Assembly: GCF_040147005.1 (NCBI RefSeq)
Contig: NZ_JAMSHO010000001.1
Location: forward strand, 2,790,001 to 2,854,000
Length of the DNA stretch: 64,000 bases
Reading direction: 5' to 3'
DNA from: Halomonas sp. H10-9-1
GTDB lineage: Bacteria > Pseudomonadota > Gammaproteobacteria > Pseudomonadales > Halomonadaceae
Position numbers and translations under genes: made by a program. This document shows positions 37,302 to 45,991 of the stretch, piece after piece (within the stretch, counting starts at the first letter, position 1; the number at the start of each line of letters is the position of its first letter). The notes beneath the pieces are model-generated. The model worked only from the letters and a program-made list of their open reading frames with translations. It did no database searches and was not told the DNA's origin.

Positions 37302-38375
37302 ATGGCACAGCGTATCGCAGTGATCCCCGGCGACGGCATCGGCAAGGAGGTGATGCCCGAGGGCGTGCGCGCCCTGAAGGCCGCCGCCGAGCGCTTCGGC
37401 ATCGAGATCGAGCTTACCTCCTTCGACTTCGCCAGCTGCGACTACTACGCCGAGCACGGCCAGATGATGCCCGATGACTGGTTCGAGCAATTGAAGGACT
37501 TCGATGCGCTGTTCTACGGCGCCATCGGCTGGCCGGAGACCGTTCCCGACCACGTCTCGCTGTGGGGCTCGCTGCTGCAGTTTCGCCGCCAGTTTGATCA
37601 GTACATCAACCTGCGCCCCTGCCGGCTGCTGCCCGGCGTCAAGAGCCCGCTGGCCGGCCGCCAGCCCGGCGATATCGACTTCTATGTGGTACGCGAGAAT
37701 ACCGAGGGCGAGTACTCCAGCGTCGGCGGCAAGATGTTCGAGGGCACCGAGCGCGAGGTGGTGATCCAGGAGACGGTGATGACCCGCCACGGCACCGACC
37801 GGGTGCTGCGATTCGCCTATGAGCTGGCCCAGTCACGCCCAAGGAAGAAGCTCACCTCGGCCACCAAGTCCAACGGCATCGCCATCACCATGCCCTGGTG
37901 GGACGAGCGCGTGAAGGCGATGGGGGCGAACTATCCGGAGGTAAGCGTCGACCAGTTCCATATCGATATCCTCACCGCCAACTTCGTGATGCACCCCGAC
38001 TGGTTCGACGTGGTGGTGGCCAGCAACCTGTTCGGCGACATCCTCTCCGACCTGGGTCCGGCCTGCACCGGCACCATCGGCGTGGCGCCCTCGGCCAACA
38101 TCAACCCGGAAGGCACCTTCCCGAGCCTGTTCGAGCCGGTACACGGCAGCGCCCCGGACATCGCCGGGCGCGGCATCGCCAACCCCATCGGCCAGATCTG
38201 GTCGGCGGCGATGATGCTCGAGCACCTGGGCCACCAGGAAGCGGCCGATGCCATCGTCGACGCCTTCGAAGCGGTGCTTGCCGCGGGCGACAGGGAGGTA
38301 CTGACGCCGGATGTGGGCGGCCAAGGCACCACCGAGGGCCTGGGCCGGGCCATCGCCGAGCGAATTGCGCGCTGA
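37302..38375 (+). CDS. dmlA: Tartrate/D-malate dehydrogenase (decarboxylating)
   Basis: 357-residue member of the isocitrate/isopropylmalate dehydrogenase family. It starts RIAVIPGDGIGKEV, has VRENTEGEYSSVGG near residue 130, the catalytic Lys in SATKSNG near 188, and metal-binding aspartates in NLFGDILSDLGP. Loop sequences such as GAIGWPETVPDHVSLWGSLL are those of tartrate dehydrogenase/DmlA rather than LeuB. It oxidatively decarboxylates D-malate to pyruvate and may also act on tartrate. SD AAGGAG precedes the ATG. It fits the acid-sugar theme upstream. Confidence 0.88.
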   Translation: MAQRIAVIPGDGIGKEVMPEGVRALKAAAERFGIEIELTSFDFASCDYYAEHGQMMPDDWFEQLKDFDALFYGAIGWPETVPDHVSLWGSLLQFRRQFDQYINLRPCRLLPGVKSPLAGRQPGDIDFYVVRENTEGEYSSVGGKMFEGTEREVVIQETVMTRHGTDRVLRFAYELAQSRPRKKLTSATKSNGIAITMPWWDERVKAMGANYPEVSVDQFHIDILTANFVMHPDWFDVVVASNLFGDILSDLGPACTGTIGVAPSANINPEGTFPSLFEPVHGSAPDIAGRGIANPIGQIWSAAMMLEHLGHQEAADAIVDAFEAVLAAGDREVLTPDVGGQGTTEGLGRAIAERIAR

Positions 38376-38515
38376 CACTCGCACCTTGAGTGGGCGACGG
38401 CGGCCGTAGCCATTGTGATGGCCCAGGACGGCCCGCGGCCTGGTGGATTCGGCATCGAGCGGCAAGTTGCCGCAGACCAAGGAACCACAGACGACTTCTC
38501 GGCGAAGAGCTATTC

Positions 38516-38525
38516 ATAAGCTTAT
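38516..38525. promoter_or_regulatory. Short palindrome in the SQR-like gene promoter region
   Basis: ATAAGCTTAT is a perfect 10-bp palindrome about 40 bases before the flavoprotein start, with a further gcttat half-copy at 38531. It lies in an AT-rich patch of the 189-base spacer and could be an operator, for example for a sulfide-sensing repressor. That role is speculation. Confidence 0.3.
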
Positions 38526-38564
38526 ATCCGGCTTATCGGCTATCGTCGCCGCAGGAGTCCCGTC

Positions 38565-39899
38565 ATGTCATCTCTTCCTCTGTCAGGGCCGCGCCTGGGG
38601 CGCCGCCAGCTGCTCAAGCTGGGGCTGGGCGCCGGCGCCGCCGGTCTGCTGCCCCTGGCCGCTCTTCAGGCCGAAACGGTCGCGACTCGCGCCCGCGTGG
38701 TGATCCTTGGCGGCGGCGCCGCCGGCATGGCCATGGCCAACCGCCTGGCCATGCGGCTCAACGGCGCCCGCATCACCGTAGTGGAGCCTCGCGAGACCCA
38801 CCACTATCAGCCCGGCTGGACCCTGGTCGCCTCGGGGGTCTGGGAGGCTGACCGCACCACCCGCCCCAACACCGACTTCCGCCCCGCCGGCATCGGCTGG
38901 GTCAAGGGACCGGCGGTGGGCATCGATGCCGGACAGCGGCGCATCACCCTGGCCGATGCCAGCACCCTGGAGTATGACCTCCTGGTGATCGCCACCGGCC
39001 TGCAGCTCAACTATCACCTGATCGAGGGCATGTCACCGGAGCTGGTCGGTAGCCACGGCATCGGCAGTGTCTATGCCGGCCTGGAAGCGGCCAGCCGTAC
39101 GCGGGACGCCATCGACGCCTGGCTCGCGCAAGGCGGCGGCCAGGGGCTCTTCACCACACCGCCCACCGCCATCAAGTGTGCCGGCGCACCGATCAAGATG
39201 ACCTTTACCACGCTGTCGCGCATCAAGGCCGCCTCTGACCGTGACGCCTTCAAGCTGGACTACTTCACGCCTAGCGACGGCATGTTTAGTCAGCCCTGGA
39301 TCAGCGACTTCCTCAAGCAGCGCTTCGATCACGAAGGCATCACTCGCCATCATGGACGCCACTTGTCGGCCATCGACCCGCAAGCACGCCAGGCCGAGTT
39401 CACCGCACGCGACGGCACGACCGAGGTGCGCGACTACGACTTCCTCCATGTGGTGCCGCCCATGAGCGCGCCGGACTTCGTCAAGGCCAGCGATCTGATC
39501 GCCCGTGACGGCCCCTTCGCCGGCGAGTGGCTGGATACCGACATCCACACCCTGCAGCACAACCGCTATCCGGAGGTGTTCGGCATCGGCGACGTGATCG
39601 GCGCACCGATCAACAAGACCGCGGCCAGCGTCAAGGCCCAGGCACCGGTGGTGGAGGCCAACATCGCAGCCTTCCTGCAGGGGCGTCAGTTGCCGGCCCG
39701 GCACAACGGCTACACCTCCTGCCCGCTGATCACCGATATCGGCAAGGCGATGCTGGTGGAGTTCGGGTATGACAACGACATGGCCTTCCTACCCTCCTTC
39801 TCGTTCATCGACCCGAAGGAGGAGTCATGGGCCGCCTGGGTGCTCAAGGACTATCTCCTGCAGCCCGCCTACTACGCCATGCTCGAAGGCCGCGTTTAA
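38565..39899 (+). CDS. Sulfide:quinone oxidoreductase-like FAD/NAD(P)-binding protein, exported
   Basis: 444-residue flavoprotein. An N-terminal export signal has a twin-arginine-like GRRQLLKLGLGAGAAGLLPLAAL. The FAD fold begins VVILGGGAAGMAMANRLA near residue 46, and the second FAD region is YPEVFGIGDVIGAPINKTAASVKAQAPVV near 345-373. Cysteines in KCAGAPIKM and TSCPLITDIGKA sit where SQR and flavocytochrome c sulfide dehydrogenase have redox cysteines. It probably oxidises sulfide at the membrane and reduces quinone. The next gene encodes a small membrane protein that may anchor it. Confidence 0.83.
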   Translation: MSSLPLSGPRLGRRQLLKLGLGAGAAGLLPLAALQAETVATRARVVILGGGAAGMAMANRLAMRLNGARITVVEPRETHHYQPGWTLVASGVWEADRTTRPNTDFRPAGIGWVKGPAVGIDAGQRRITLADASTLEYDLLVIATGLQLNYHLIEGMSPELVGSHGIGSVYAGLEAASRTRDAIDAWLAQGGGQGLFTTPPTAIKCAGAPIKMTFTTLSRIKAASDRDAFKLDYFTPSDGMFSQPWISDFLKQRFDHEGITRHHGRHLSAIDPQARQAEFTARDGTTEVRDYDFLHVVPPMSAPDFVKASDLIARDGPFAGEWLDTDIHTLQHNRYPEVFGIGDVIGAPINKTAASVKAQAPVVEANIAAFLQGRQLPARHNGYTSCPLITDIGKAMLVEFGYDNDMAFLPSFSFIDPKEESWAAWVLKDYLLQPAYYAMLEGRV

Positions 39900-39910
39900 G
39901 GAGATCTGCC

Positions 39911-40258
39911 ATGACATTCTCACTTGCCGGCATCCTCGCGGTGCTCTCTCACGCCCTCCCACCTTTCCTGCCGCTGATCCTGGCGATCCTCGCCGTGCTC
40001 GCCCTCGCCCAACTGGCCGGACGGCTGCGCGGCTATCGCCTCATCGACTATCGCTGCCGGGCGGCCGATGGCATCGCCCTGCTGGTGGGCCTGTCGACCT
40101 TATGGTGGTTACCTGTGCTGACCCATTCGAGGCTCGCCTTCGTGGCCACCGCCACCGACTGGGCCGCGCTGATCGCCGCTGCACTTGGTGTCGCCCTGAT
40201 CACGTGGCTGGTGCTCCACCCGCTGAGCTATCTGGTGCGTGGCTCCCGCCTCAGCTGA
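39911..40258 (+). CDS. Small membrane protein downstream of SQR-like gene
   Basis: 115-residue protein with three or four hydrophobic segments (about residues 5-35, 52-72 and 82-108). I cannot place it in a family with certainty; DUF5368-type proteins are a possibility from memory. The frame is open upstream, overlapping the flavoprotein, but aGGAGatctgcc directly before the ATG at 39911 sets the start. Eleven bases after the SQR-like stop, so co-transcribed and plausibly part of the same membrane complex. Confidence 0.7.
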   Translation: MTFSLAGILAVLSHALPPFLPLILAILAVLALAQLAGRLRGYRLIDYRCRAADGIALLVGLSTLWWLPVLTHSRLAFVATATDWAALIAAALGVALITWLVLHPLSYLVRGSRLS

Positions 40259-40283
40259 ACATGCTGCCATCGGACGGCCCGCC

Positions 40284-41159
40284 TCAGGCCAAGCGCCAGC
40301 AGCCGGCCAGGATGCGCACCTTGTCCGCCGCCAGGTTGTCGCGCAGATTGCGCCCCATGGCGGCGAAGCGCTCGCCGAAGATCAGCGCCGGCCCCGGCAG
40401 CGCCGGGGCGGCGGGCAGCTCTTCGGCAGCCTCGCGACGACTGTGCTTCTGGCGCCAGGCCAGGGCCGTCGCGGTCACGTCCTCCAGCGACTCGCTCACG
40501 AAGCCCGCCGCGGCCAAACGCGCCTCGAAGGCCGCTCGGGAGCATAGATGACTCGCCGCCGGGTCGCTGGCCCAGGGCACCGGCAGCGCGATGGGCTCGG
40601 GGTTGTCACCAGACACCACCTCATGCAGCAGCACCCGACCACCGGGCTTCAGCAGCCGCCGCCACTCCGCCAGCACCGCGGCCACGTCAGGCATGTTCAT
40701 CAGCGCATGCTGGCACCACACCGCGTCGAAGGTCGCCTCCGCAAGCGGCGTGCGCGCTGCGTCCGCGCACAGGAAGCGGGAACTCTCGGCCAGCCCGGTG
40801 GCACGGCTCAACCATTCGGCCACCTCGATAAAGGCGGCGGTGATATCTACTCCCAGCGCCTCGCAGCCAAACTCCTGCGCCAGCAGACGGCTGGCCCCGC
40901 CGGTGCCGCAGCCAACGTCCAGCACCCGCTCACCGGGCACCAGCCTCCCCAGCGCCGCCAGGTGGCGACTTGCCCGACGCCCGCCCAGGTGCAGCTGATC
41001 GATCCCGGCGATCTCGTCGAGGCCGAGATGCTCGGGATCATGCCCCGCCGCACGGAAGGCGGCCGCCAGGCGCACCATCAGCGATTCGCCACCGGCCTGT
41101 GCCGCGCCGTCGTAGTGGCCTGCCAGGGTGGCAGGTGACAAGGCGGAGGGATCGGGCAT
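40284..41159 (-). CDS. Class I SAM-dependent methyltransferase
   Basis: 291-residue methyltransferase. Motif I VLDVGCGTGGASRLLA is near residue 77, the post-I acidic residue is in GVDITAAFIE, and FDAVWCQHALMNMPDVAAVLAEWRRLLKPGGRVLLHEVV covers motifs II and III. It resembles the UbiE/sarcosine-dimethylglycine methyltransferase group; substrate not predictable. The upstream part of the open frame (to 41288) lacks conservation, and GAGGAG before the ATG at 41159 fixes the start. Convergent with the small membrane protein gene. Confidence 0.85.
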   Translation of the reverse strand: MPDPSALSPATLAGHYDGAAQAGGESLMVRLAAAFRAAGHDPEHLGLDEIAGIDQLHLGGRRASRHLAALGRLVPGERVLDVGCGTGGASRLLAQEFGCEALGVDITAAFIEVAEWLSRATGLAESSRFLCADAARTPLAEATFDAVWCQHALMNMPDVAAVLAEWRRLLKPGGRVLLHEVVSGDNPEPIALPVPWASDPAASHLCSRAAFEARLAAAGFVSESLEDVTATALAWRQKHSRREAAEELPAAPALPGPALIFGERFAAMGRNLRDNLAADKVRILAGCWRLA

Positions 41160-41410
41160 GACAGGCTCCTCTGACGTGATTAAGGGGGCGTGGTTAAAGG
41201 GAGGGTGTGGCTGAGGGGTGGCGTGGATGAAGCGAGCAATGCGCGGCACCCAGCATAGCGCCGCACCACCGGCCGCCCCATAGGCCAAAAGTCCCGCCGA
41301 CGGCGACTTTCACCCTCGCACCGGTACTTTCACGCCATCGACGCCCCCCTTGCCTGGCGCCGCCGCCTGGCGGAAGGTAGTCATATGACCCACCGCCGAG
41401 GAGCTGTTCC

Positions 41411-42427
41411 ATGCCCCCATCGCGCCCCCAAACGGCATCGAGCGAGTCGCTGTCAAGCTGGATTCGACGCAGCCTCGACGACGACCCCATCGACGCCTTC
41501 ACGCTGCCCGGAGGACGCGCCGAGCCCCGCGGTCCCGGCCTGCTGGAGCTGATACCGGACGCCCCCGCCGTCGAGGCCCCGGCCGGCGTGATCTCGGTGG
41601 GCATTCACGGCAACGAGACCGCCCCCATAGAGCTGCTGCAGCGCTGTCTGAAGGCGCTTGGCGCCGGAGAGACGAGCGTCGGCGCCCCCACGTTGCTGGT
41701 CCTCGGCAGCCTCGAGGCGATCCGCCGCGACGTGCGCTTTATCGACACCAACCTCAATCGGCTGTTTCGTCGCGACCTGGAGGAGACAGGCGCCGAACCC
41801 GAGCGCGCCCGCACCCTGATGGGGGCGATTGATGCCTTCTTCGCCCGCTACCCCGGCCGCGCGCGGCTGCACTACGACCTCCATACCGCCATCCGCGACA
41901 GCCGCTACCCGCGCTTCGCGGTAGAGCCCTATGCCGACGCCGTCACTCCACCGCAGCACTGGGCCTGGCTGGCCGCCGCCGATATTCAGGCGGTGCTTCA
42001 CCAGCATCGCCATAGCTGGACCTTTTCCCACTACACCAAGCACTACCACGGTGCGGCGGCCTTCACCCTGGAGCTGGGCCGGGCGCGTCCCTTCGGCCAC
42101 AATGACCTGGCCCCACTGGCGCCCATGGGTCGGCTGCTGCTGGCCCTGCTGGCGGGACAACCGCCGCGGCGGAGCGACCCCCAACGCATGACCTTCCTGC
42201 GCGTCGAGCACGAGCTGATGCGCCGCAGCGAGGCCTTTCGCCTGGCCTTCGCCGATGACATCCCCAACTTCACCGAGTTCGCCCCCGGCAGCCTGCTGGC
42301 CGAGGATGGTGAACACGGCGCAACCCATGTTGGCGAAGTGCCGCTGGCGGTGGTATTCCCCAACGCCAACGTCGAGCTGGGTGCCCGAGCGGCGCTGCTG
42401 GCCCGGCCAGTCGCGCCCCCCGCCTAA
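41411..42427 (+). CDS. astE: Succinylglutamate desuccinylase
   Basis: 338-residue zinc enzyme of the AstE/aspartoacylase family, cleaving N-succinylglutamate to succinate and glutamate, the last step of the arginine succinyltransferase pathway. Zinc ligands His66 and Glu69 are in GIHGNETAP, the third His is in HYDLHTAIR near residue 158, and FTLELGRARPFG near 218 holds the catalytic glutamate. astCADB are not in this window. It lies directly before a basic amino-acid importer, linking uptake and breakdown. Confidence 0.92.
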   Translation: MPPSRPQTASSESLSSWIRRSLDDDPIDAFTLPGGRAEPRGPGLLELIPDAPAVEAPAGVISVGIHGNETAPIELLQRCLKALGAGETSVGAPTLLVLGSLEAIRRDVRFIDTNLNRLFRRDLEETGAEPERARTLMGAIDAFFARYPGRARLHYDLHTAIRDSRYPRFAVEPYADAVTPPQHWAWLAAADIQAVLHQHRHSWTFSHYTKHYHGAAAFTLELGRARPFGHNDLAPLAPMGRLLLALLAGQPPRRSDPQRMTFLRVEHELMRRSEAFRLAFADDIPNFTEFAPGSLLAEDGEHGATHVGEVPLAVVFPNANVELGARAALLARPVAPPA

Positions 42428-42487
42428 GAGGCTCACCGCTACAATTGGAAGAAACTCTTATAACAATCACAAACAGGAGGTAAAATC

Positions 42488-42616
42488 GTGCCCTTTTGCC
42501 ACGCCGTGCTCGACTCGCGTCGCCCCGCACTCCAGCAGGGTCGATCGACACCTGTCCGGCGGGTCACCCCCCATCCCGTGCGACACGCCTTATCCGGAGT
42601 CCGATCCCATGGCTGA
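42488..42616 (+). CDS. Putative Arg/His-rich leader peptide before the amino-acid ABC operon
   Basis: 42-codon frame starting GTG with the strongest SD in the area (CAGGAGGT, six bases upstream) and ending eight bases inside the ATPase gene (ATGGCTGA). The peptide begins MPFCHAVLDSRRPALQQGRS and contains seven Arg and four His residues, an unusual load just before an importer expected to carry Arg, ornithine or His. TATAAC at 42459 could be a -10 box. It may couple translation of the ATPase or sense charged tRNA; alternatively it is a chance frame. No conservation can be tested here. Confidence 0.4.
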   Translation: MPFCHAVLDSRRPALQQGRSTPVRRVTPHPVRHALSGVRSHG

Positions 42617-43379
42617 AAACCCGATTCCGCTGCAAGTCCGCGATATCAAGAAGCGCTTCGGCGACACCGAAGTGCTCAAGGGCCTGTCGCTCACCGCTCA
42701 CAAGGGCGACGTCATCACCCTGATCGGCGCCTCCGGCTCCGGCAAGAGCACCTTCCTACGCTGCATGAACCTGCTCGAGCAGCCCGACGAGGGTGATCTG
42801 ATCGTCCACGGCGAAGAGATCCGCTTCAAGCAGACCAGGCACGGCCGCGAGCCAGCCGACTGGAAGCAGGTCGTCAACATGCGTGCCAAGCTCTCGATGG
42901 TGTTTCAGAGCTTCAACCTGTGGGCTCATATGACGCTGCTGGAAAACGTCATCGAGGCGCCGGTGCATGTGCTCGGCAAGTCCAAGTCGGACGCCATCGA
43001 CCATGCTCGCCAGTTGCTCGAGCGGGTGGGCCTGAGCGAGCGCGCCGATGCCTACCCGGCGCAGATGTCCGGCGGTCAGCAGCAGCGCGGTGCCATCGCC
43101 CGGGCGCTGGCCATGGACCCGGAGGTGATGCTGTTCGACGAGCCCACTTCGGCCCTCGACCCGGAGCTCGTCGGCGACGTGCTCAAGGTGATGCGCGACC
43201 TGGCCGCGGAGGGGCGCACCATGATCCTGGTCACCCATGAGATGGCCTTCGCCCGGGACGTCTCCAGCCAGGTGGTCTACCTCCACCAGGGCGTGATCGA
43301 GGAGTCGGGGGCCCCGGAAGAGGTGCTGGGCAATCCCCGCTCCGAGCGCCTCCAGCAGTTCCTGGCACCCAAGCACTGA
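42609..43379 (+). CDS. Basic amino-acid ABC transporter ATP-binding protein (AotP/HisP-like)
   Basis: 256-residue polar amino-acid ATPase. Walker A GASGSGKST is near residue 38, signature MSGGQQQRGAIARAL near 152, and Walker B VMLFDEPTSALDPE. The insertion TRHGREPADWKQV after the Q-loop side is typical of HisP/AotP. The frame is open far upstream through astE, so the ATG at 42609 is chosen by homology; its own SD (ccggagtccgatccc) is modest and may be helped by the overlapping leader ORF. First of four transport genes. Confidence 0.88.
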   Translation: MAENPIPLQVRDIKKRFGDTEVLKGLSLTAHKGDVITLIGASGSGKSTFLRCMNLLEQPDEGDLIVHGEEIRFKQTRHGREPADWKQVVNMRAKLSMVFQSFNLWAHMTLLENVIEAPVHVLGKSKSDAIDHARQLLERVGLSERADAYPAQMSGGQQQRGAIARALAMDPEVMLFDEPTSALDPELVGDVLKVMRDLAAEGRTMILVTHEMAFARDVSSQVVYLHQGVIEESGAPEEVLGNPRSERLQQFLAPKH

Positions 43380-43400
43380 CAGCCGAGCGAGGAGAACGTC

Positions 43401-44105
43401 ATGATCGATCTGCACGGCTACGGGCCGCGGCTCGTCGAAGGCGCCCTGATCACCATCGAGCTGGCGCTGCTGTCGCTGGTGCTGGCCATCCTATTGGGGC
43501 TTGCCACCGCCAGCGCCAAGATGTCACGCAACTGGCTGGCCCACCGCATCGGCACGCTCTACACCACCATCGTGCGCGGGGTCCCCGACCTGGTGCTGAT
43601 GCTGCTGCTGTTCTTCGGCGGCCAGATCGGCATCAATATGGTCACCGATGCGCTCTATGACCACTTCGGTTGGGACATCTTCATCAACATCAACGAATTC
43701 GTGGCGGGAGTGCTGACCATCGGGCTGATCTTCGGTGCCTACATGGGCGAGACCTTCCGTGGCGCCTTCCTCGCCGTCGATGCGGGTCAGACCGAGGCCG
43801 GCCGCGCCTACGGCATGGGGCCCTGGCTACTGTTTCGACGCATTCGCTTCCCGCAGATGATGCGCCACGCCCTGCCCGGCATCTCCAACAACTGGATGGT
43901 GCTGCTCAAGACCACCGCGCTGGTCTCGGTGATCGGCCTCTCGGACATGGTGCGCGTGGCCGCCGAGGCGTCCAAGGCCACCCGCGAACCCTTCACCTTC
44001 ATGATGATCGTGGCGGTGATCTACCTGCTGATCGCCAGCGTCTCCGAGTGGACCTTCGCGCGCCTGCAGAAGCGCTATAACGTCGGCTACGGGGAGACAG
44101 ACTGA
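43401..44105 (+). CDS. Basic amino-acid ABC transporter permease (AotQ/HisQ-like)
   Basis: 234-residue inner-membrane permease with five predicted helices. It begins with the HisM-type MIDLHGYGPRLVEGALITIELALLSL, and EAGRAYGMGPWLLFRRIRFPQMMRHALPG near residues 132-160 is the EAA loop contacting the ATPase. Lies 21 bases after the ATPase gene and overlaps the next permease by one base. Confidence 0.9.
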   Translation: MIDLHGYGPRLVEGALITIELALLSLVLAILLGLATASAKMSRNWLAHRIGTLYTTIVRGVPDLVLMLLLFFGGQIGINMVTDALYDHFGWDIFININEFVAGVLTIGLIFGAYMGETFRGAFLAVDAGQTEAGRAYGMGPWLLFRRIRFPQMMRHALPGISNNWMVLLKTTALVSVIGLSDMVRVAAEASKATREPFTFMMIVAVIYLLIASVSEWTFARLQKRYNVGYGETD

Positions 44106-44836
44106 TGGACGCCCTGATGAACTGGCTCGAGGCCACCCTGGCCGACAACAGCATCTTCACCCTGCAGACCCTCGGCTACTACGGCGAGGGGCTTGTCACC
44201 ACCGTGCAACTGGTGTTTCTGTCGCTGATCGTCGGCCTGGTGCTGGCGGTGCCCCTGGCCATCGGCCGCGGCTCTCGGCATCGCTGGATCAACCTGCCGA
44301 TCTTCTTCTACTGCTACGTGTTCCGTGGCACGCCACTGCTCGTGCAGCTTTATCTGATCTACTACGGGGTGGTGTTCGTCGAGGGCATCCAGGAGAGCTG
44401 GCTGTGGGTGATCCTCGAGAAGCCCTTCGTACCGGCGCTGATCGCCTTCACTCTCAACACCGCGGCCTACACTACGGAGATCTTCCGCGGCGCCATCAAG
44501 GCCACGTCCCGCGGTGAGATCGAGGCGGCCCGCGCCTACGGCATGTCCGATCGCCTGATGCTGCGACGGATCGTGCTGCCCAGCGCCTTCCGCCGTGCCC
44601 TGCCGGCCTACGGCAACGAAGTGATCTTCATGCTCCACGCCAGCGCCATAGCAAGCGTGGTCACCATCATGGATCTCACCGGGGCGGCACGCTTCGTCTA
44701 TGCGCGCTTCTATGCCCCCTTCGACGCCTTCCTGTTCGTGGCGGCCATCTACCTTTGCCTGACCTTTGCCATTCTCTACTTCTTCCGCTGGCTGGAGCGC
44801 CGACTGCTCGCCCATCTCAAGCCGGCGGGGGGCTGA
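44105..44836 (+). CDS. Basic amino-acid ABC transporter permease (AotM/HisM-like)
   Basis: 243-residue partner permease. It shows YRGTPLLVQLYLIYYG-like sequence (FRGTPLLVQLYLIYYGVVF near residues 73-91) and the EAA loop EIEAARAYGMSDRLMLRRIVLPSAFRRALPAYGNE near 138-172. The start overlaps the previous stop (TGATG). The binding-protein gene follows after 138 bases. Confidence 0.9.
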   Translation: MDALMNWLEATLADNSIFTLQTLGYYGEGLVTTVQLVFLSLIVGLVLAVPLAIGRGSRHRWINLPIFFYCYVFRGTPLLVQLYLIYYGVVFVEGIQESWLWVILEKPFVPALIAFTLNTAAYTTEIFRGAIKATSRGEIEAARAYGMSDRLMLRRIVLPSAFRRALPAYGNEVIFMLHASAIASVVTIMDLTGAARFVYARFYAPFDAFLFVAAIYLCLTFAILYFFRWLERRLLAHLKPAGG

Positions 44837-44974
44837 AATGGTCTCAAACGCCCGTTGGGAACCAGCGTTTACACCTGCGCCGGTTCCCCCCTTTCGACCC
44901 ATTCGGCGATCCGCTATGGTTGAGCTGTCATCACCCACAAGGTGATTCCCCCAACAACACGGGAAACCAGCCCC

Positions 44975-45745
44975 ATGCAGCTACACAAGATCCTCAGCCT
45001 CGGCGCCATCGGTGCCGCCCTTGTGGCCGGCACCGCCAGTGCCGACGTCCGTGACATCCGCATCGGCGTCGACGTGCCTTACGAGCCCATGGAGTACCGC
45101 ACGCCAGACGGTGAGCTCACCGGCTTCGACATCGACCTGGGCAACGCCCTGTGTGCCGAGATCGGCATCGACTGCGAGTGGGTCGTGCAGGGCTGGGACG
45201 GCATCATCCCCGGCCTGATGGCACGCAAGTACGACGCCATCATGTCGTCGATGACCATCAATGAGCAGCGCCGTGAGCAGGTGCTGTTCTCCGACCCCTA
45301 CATCACCCCGCCGTCGGCCTGGTTCACTCCCGGCGACGTCGAGATCGGTACCCCATCCGAGGAGACCCTAGAGGGTCTGACCGTTGGCGTGCAGCGCGGC
45401 ACCCTGCAGGACAACTACGTCACCGACATGTATGGCGACGTGGCCGACGTCAACCGCTATGCCACCGCCGACGACATGGTGCTGGACATGGACTCAGGCC
45501 GCCTCGACGCGGTGTTCCTCGACTTCCCGATCGGCAAGTCGACCCTGCTCGACAGCGACGCGGGCGACTACAAGGTAGTGGGCCAGAAGATCACCGAGCC
45601 CAAGGAGTACTTCGGCGAAGGCTTCGGTATCGCCTTCCGCCAACGTGACGAGGCGCTGGCCGAGGCCTTCAACGAGGCGCTCGCCACACTGAAGGAGAAC
45701 GGCACCTACGACGAGATCCACGCGACCTATTTCGGCGTGGAGTGA
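44975..45745 (+). CDS. Basic amino-acid ABC transporter substrate-binding protein (AotJ/HisJ/ArgT-like)
   Basis: Periplasmic receptor of 256 residues with a Sec signal (MQLHKILSLGAIGAALVAGTASA). The mature start RDIRIGVDVPYEPMEYRTPDGELTGFDIDLGNALCAEIGIDCEWV is the SBP family 3 opening, with Cys pairing as in HisJ/ArgT. MARKYDAIMSSMTINEQRREQVLFSDPY near 77-104 includes the ligand carboxylate-binding Arg. Ligand is probably Arg, ornithine, Lys or His; Arg/ornithine is favoured by upstream astE. Followed by a strong terminator. Confidence 0.9.
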   Translation: MQLHKILSLGAIGAALVAGTASADVRDIRIGVDVPYEPMEYRTPDGELTGFDIDLGNALCAEIGIDCEWVVQGWDGIIPGLMARKYDAIMSSMTINEQRREQVLFSDPYITPPSAWFTPGDVEIGTPSEETLEGLTVGVQRGTLQDNYVTDMYGDVADVNRYATADDMVLDMDSGRLDAVFLDFPIGKSTLLDSDAGDYKVVGQKITEPKEYFGEGFGIAFRQRDEALAEAFNEALATLKENGTYDEIHATYFGVE

Positions 45746-45766
45746 GCCGACACGAGCATCAGCCAG

Positions 45767-45799
45767 CGAACGGGGCCCCAGGGGCCCCGTTCGTGCGTT
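45767..45799 (+). terminator. Rho-independent terminator after the amino-acid ABC operon
   Basis: Thirteen-base-pair perfect stem CGAACGGGGCCCC / GGGGCCCCGTTCG with a one-base nominal loop (the inner pairs will open), then TGCGTT. Confidence 0.75.
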
Positions 45800-45991
45800 A
45801 AGGACCGGCTTCACCGCCGCATCGCGATCGTCCGGCGCAGGAAACTGCAGCAGTCCGATCACCCTCGCCAGCCCTCCTGCGCCGTGTGCCCTTGGCGACA
45901 CTCAGATCCTGTATCTGTCGCCGAATCGCGACCCGGAACTCCCTCGTGCCTCGCGAGTCCATGCGACTCACACCCATTGCGCGAGGTTCCG

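Noticed and set aside
41160..41410. Possible regulatory RNA or small ORF upstream of astE
   Set aside because: Only an imperfect hairpin around aaagtcccgcc/ggcgacttt was seen, and no frame with an SD; not enough to call.
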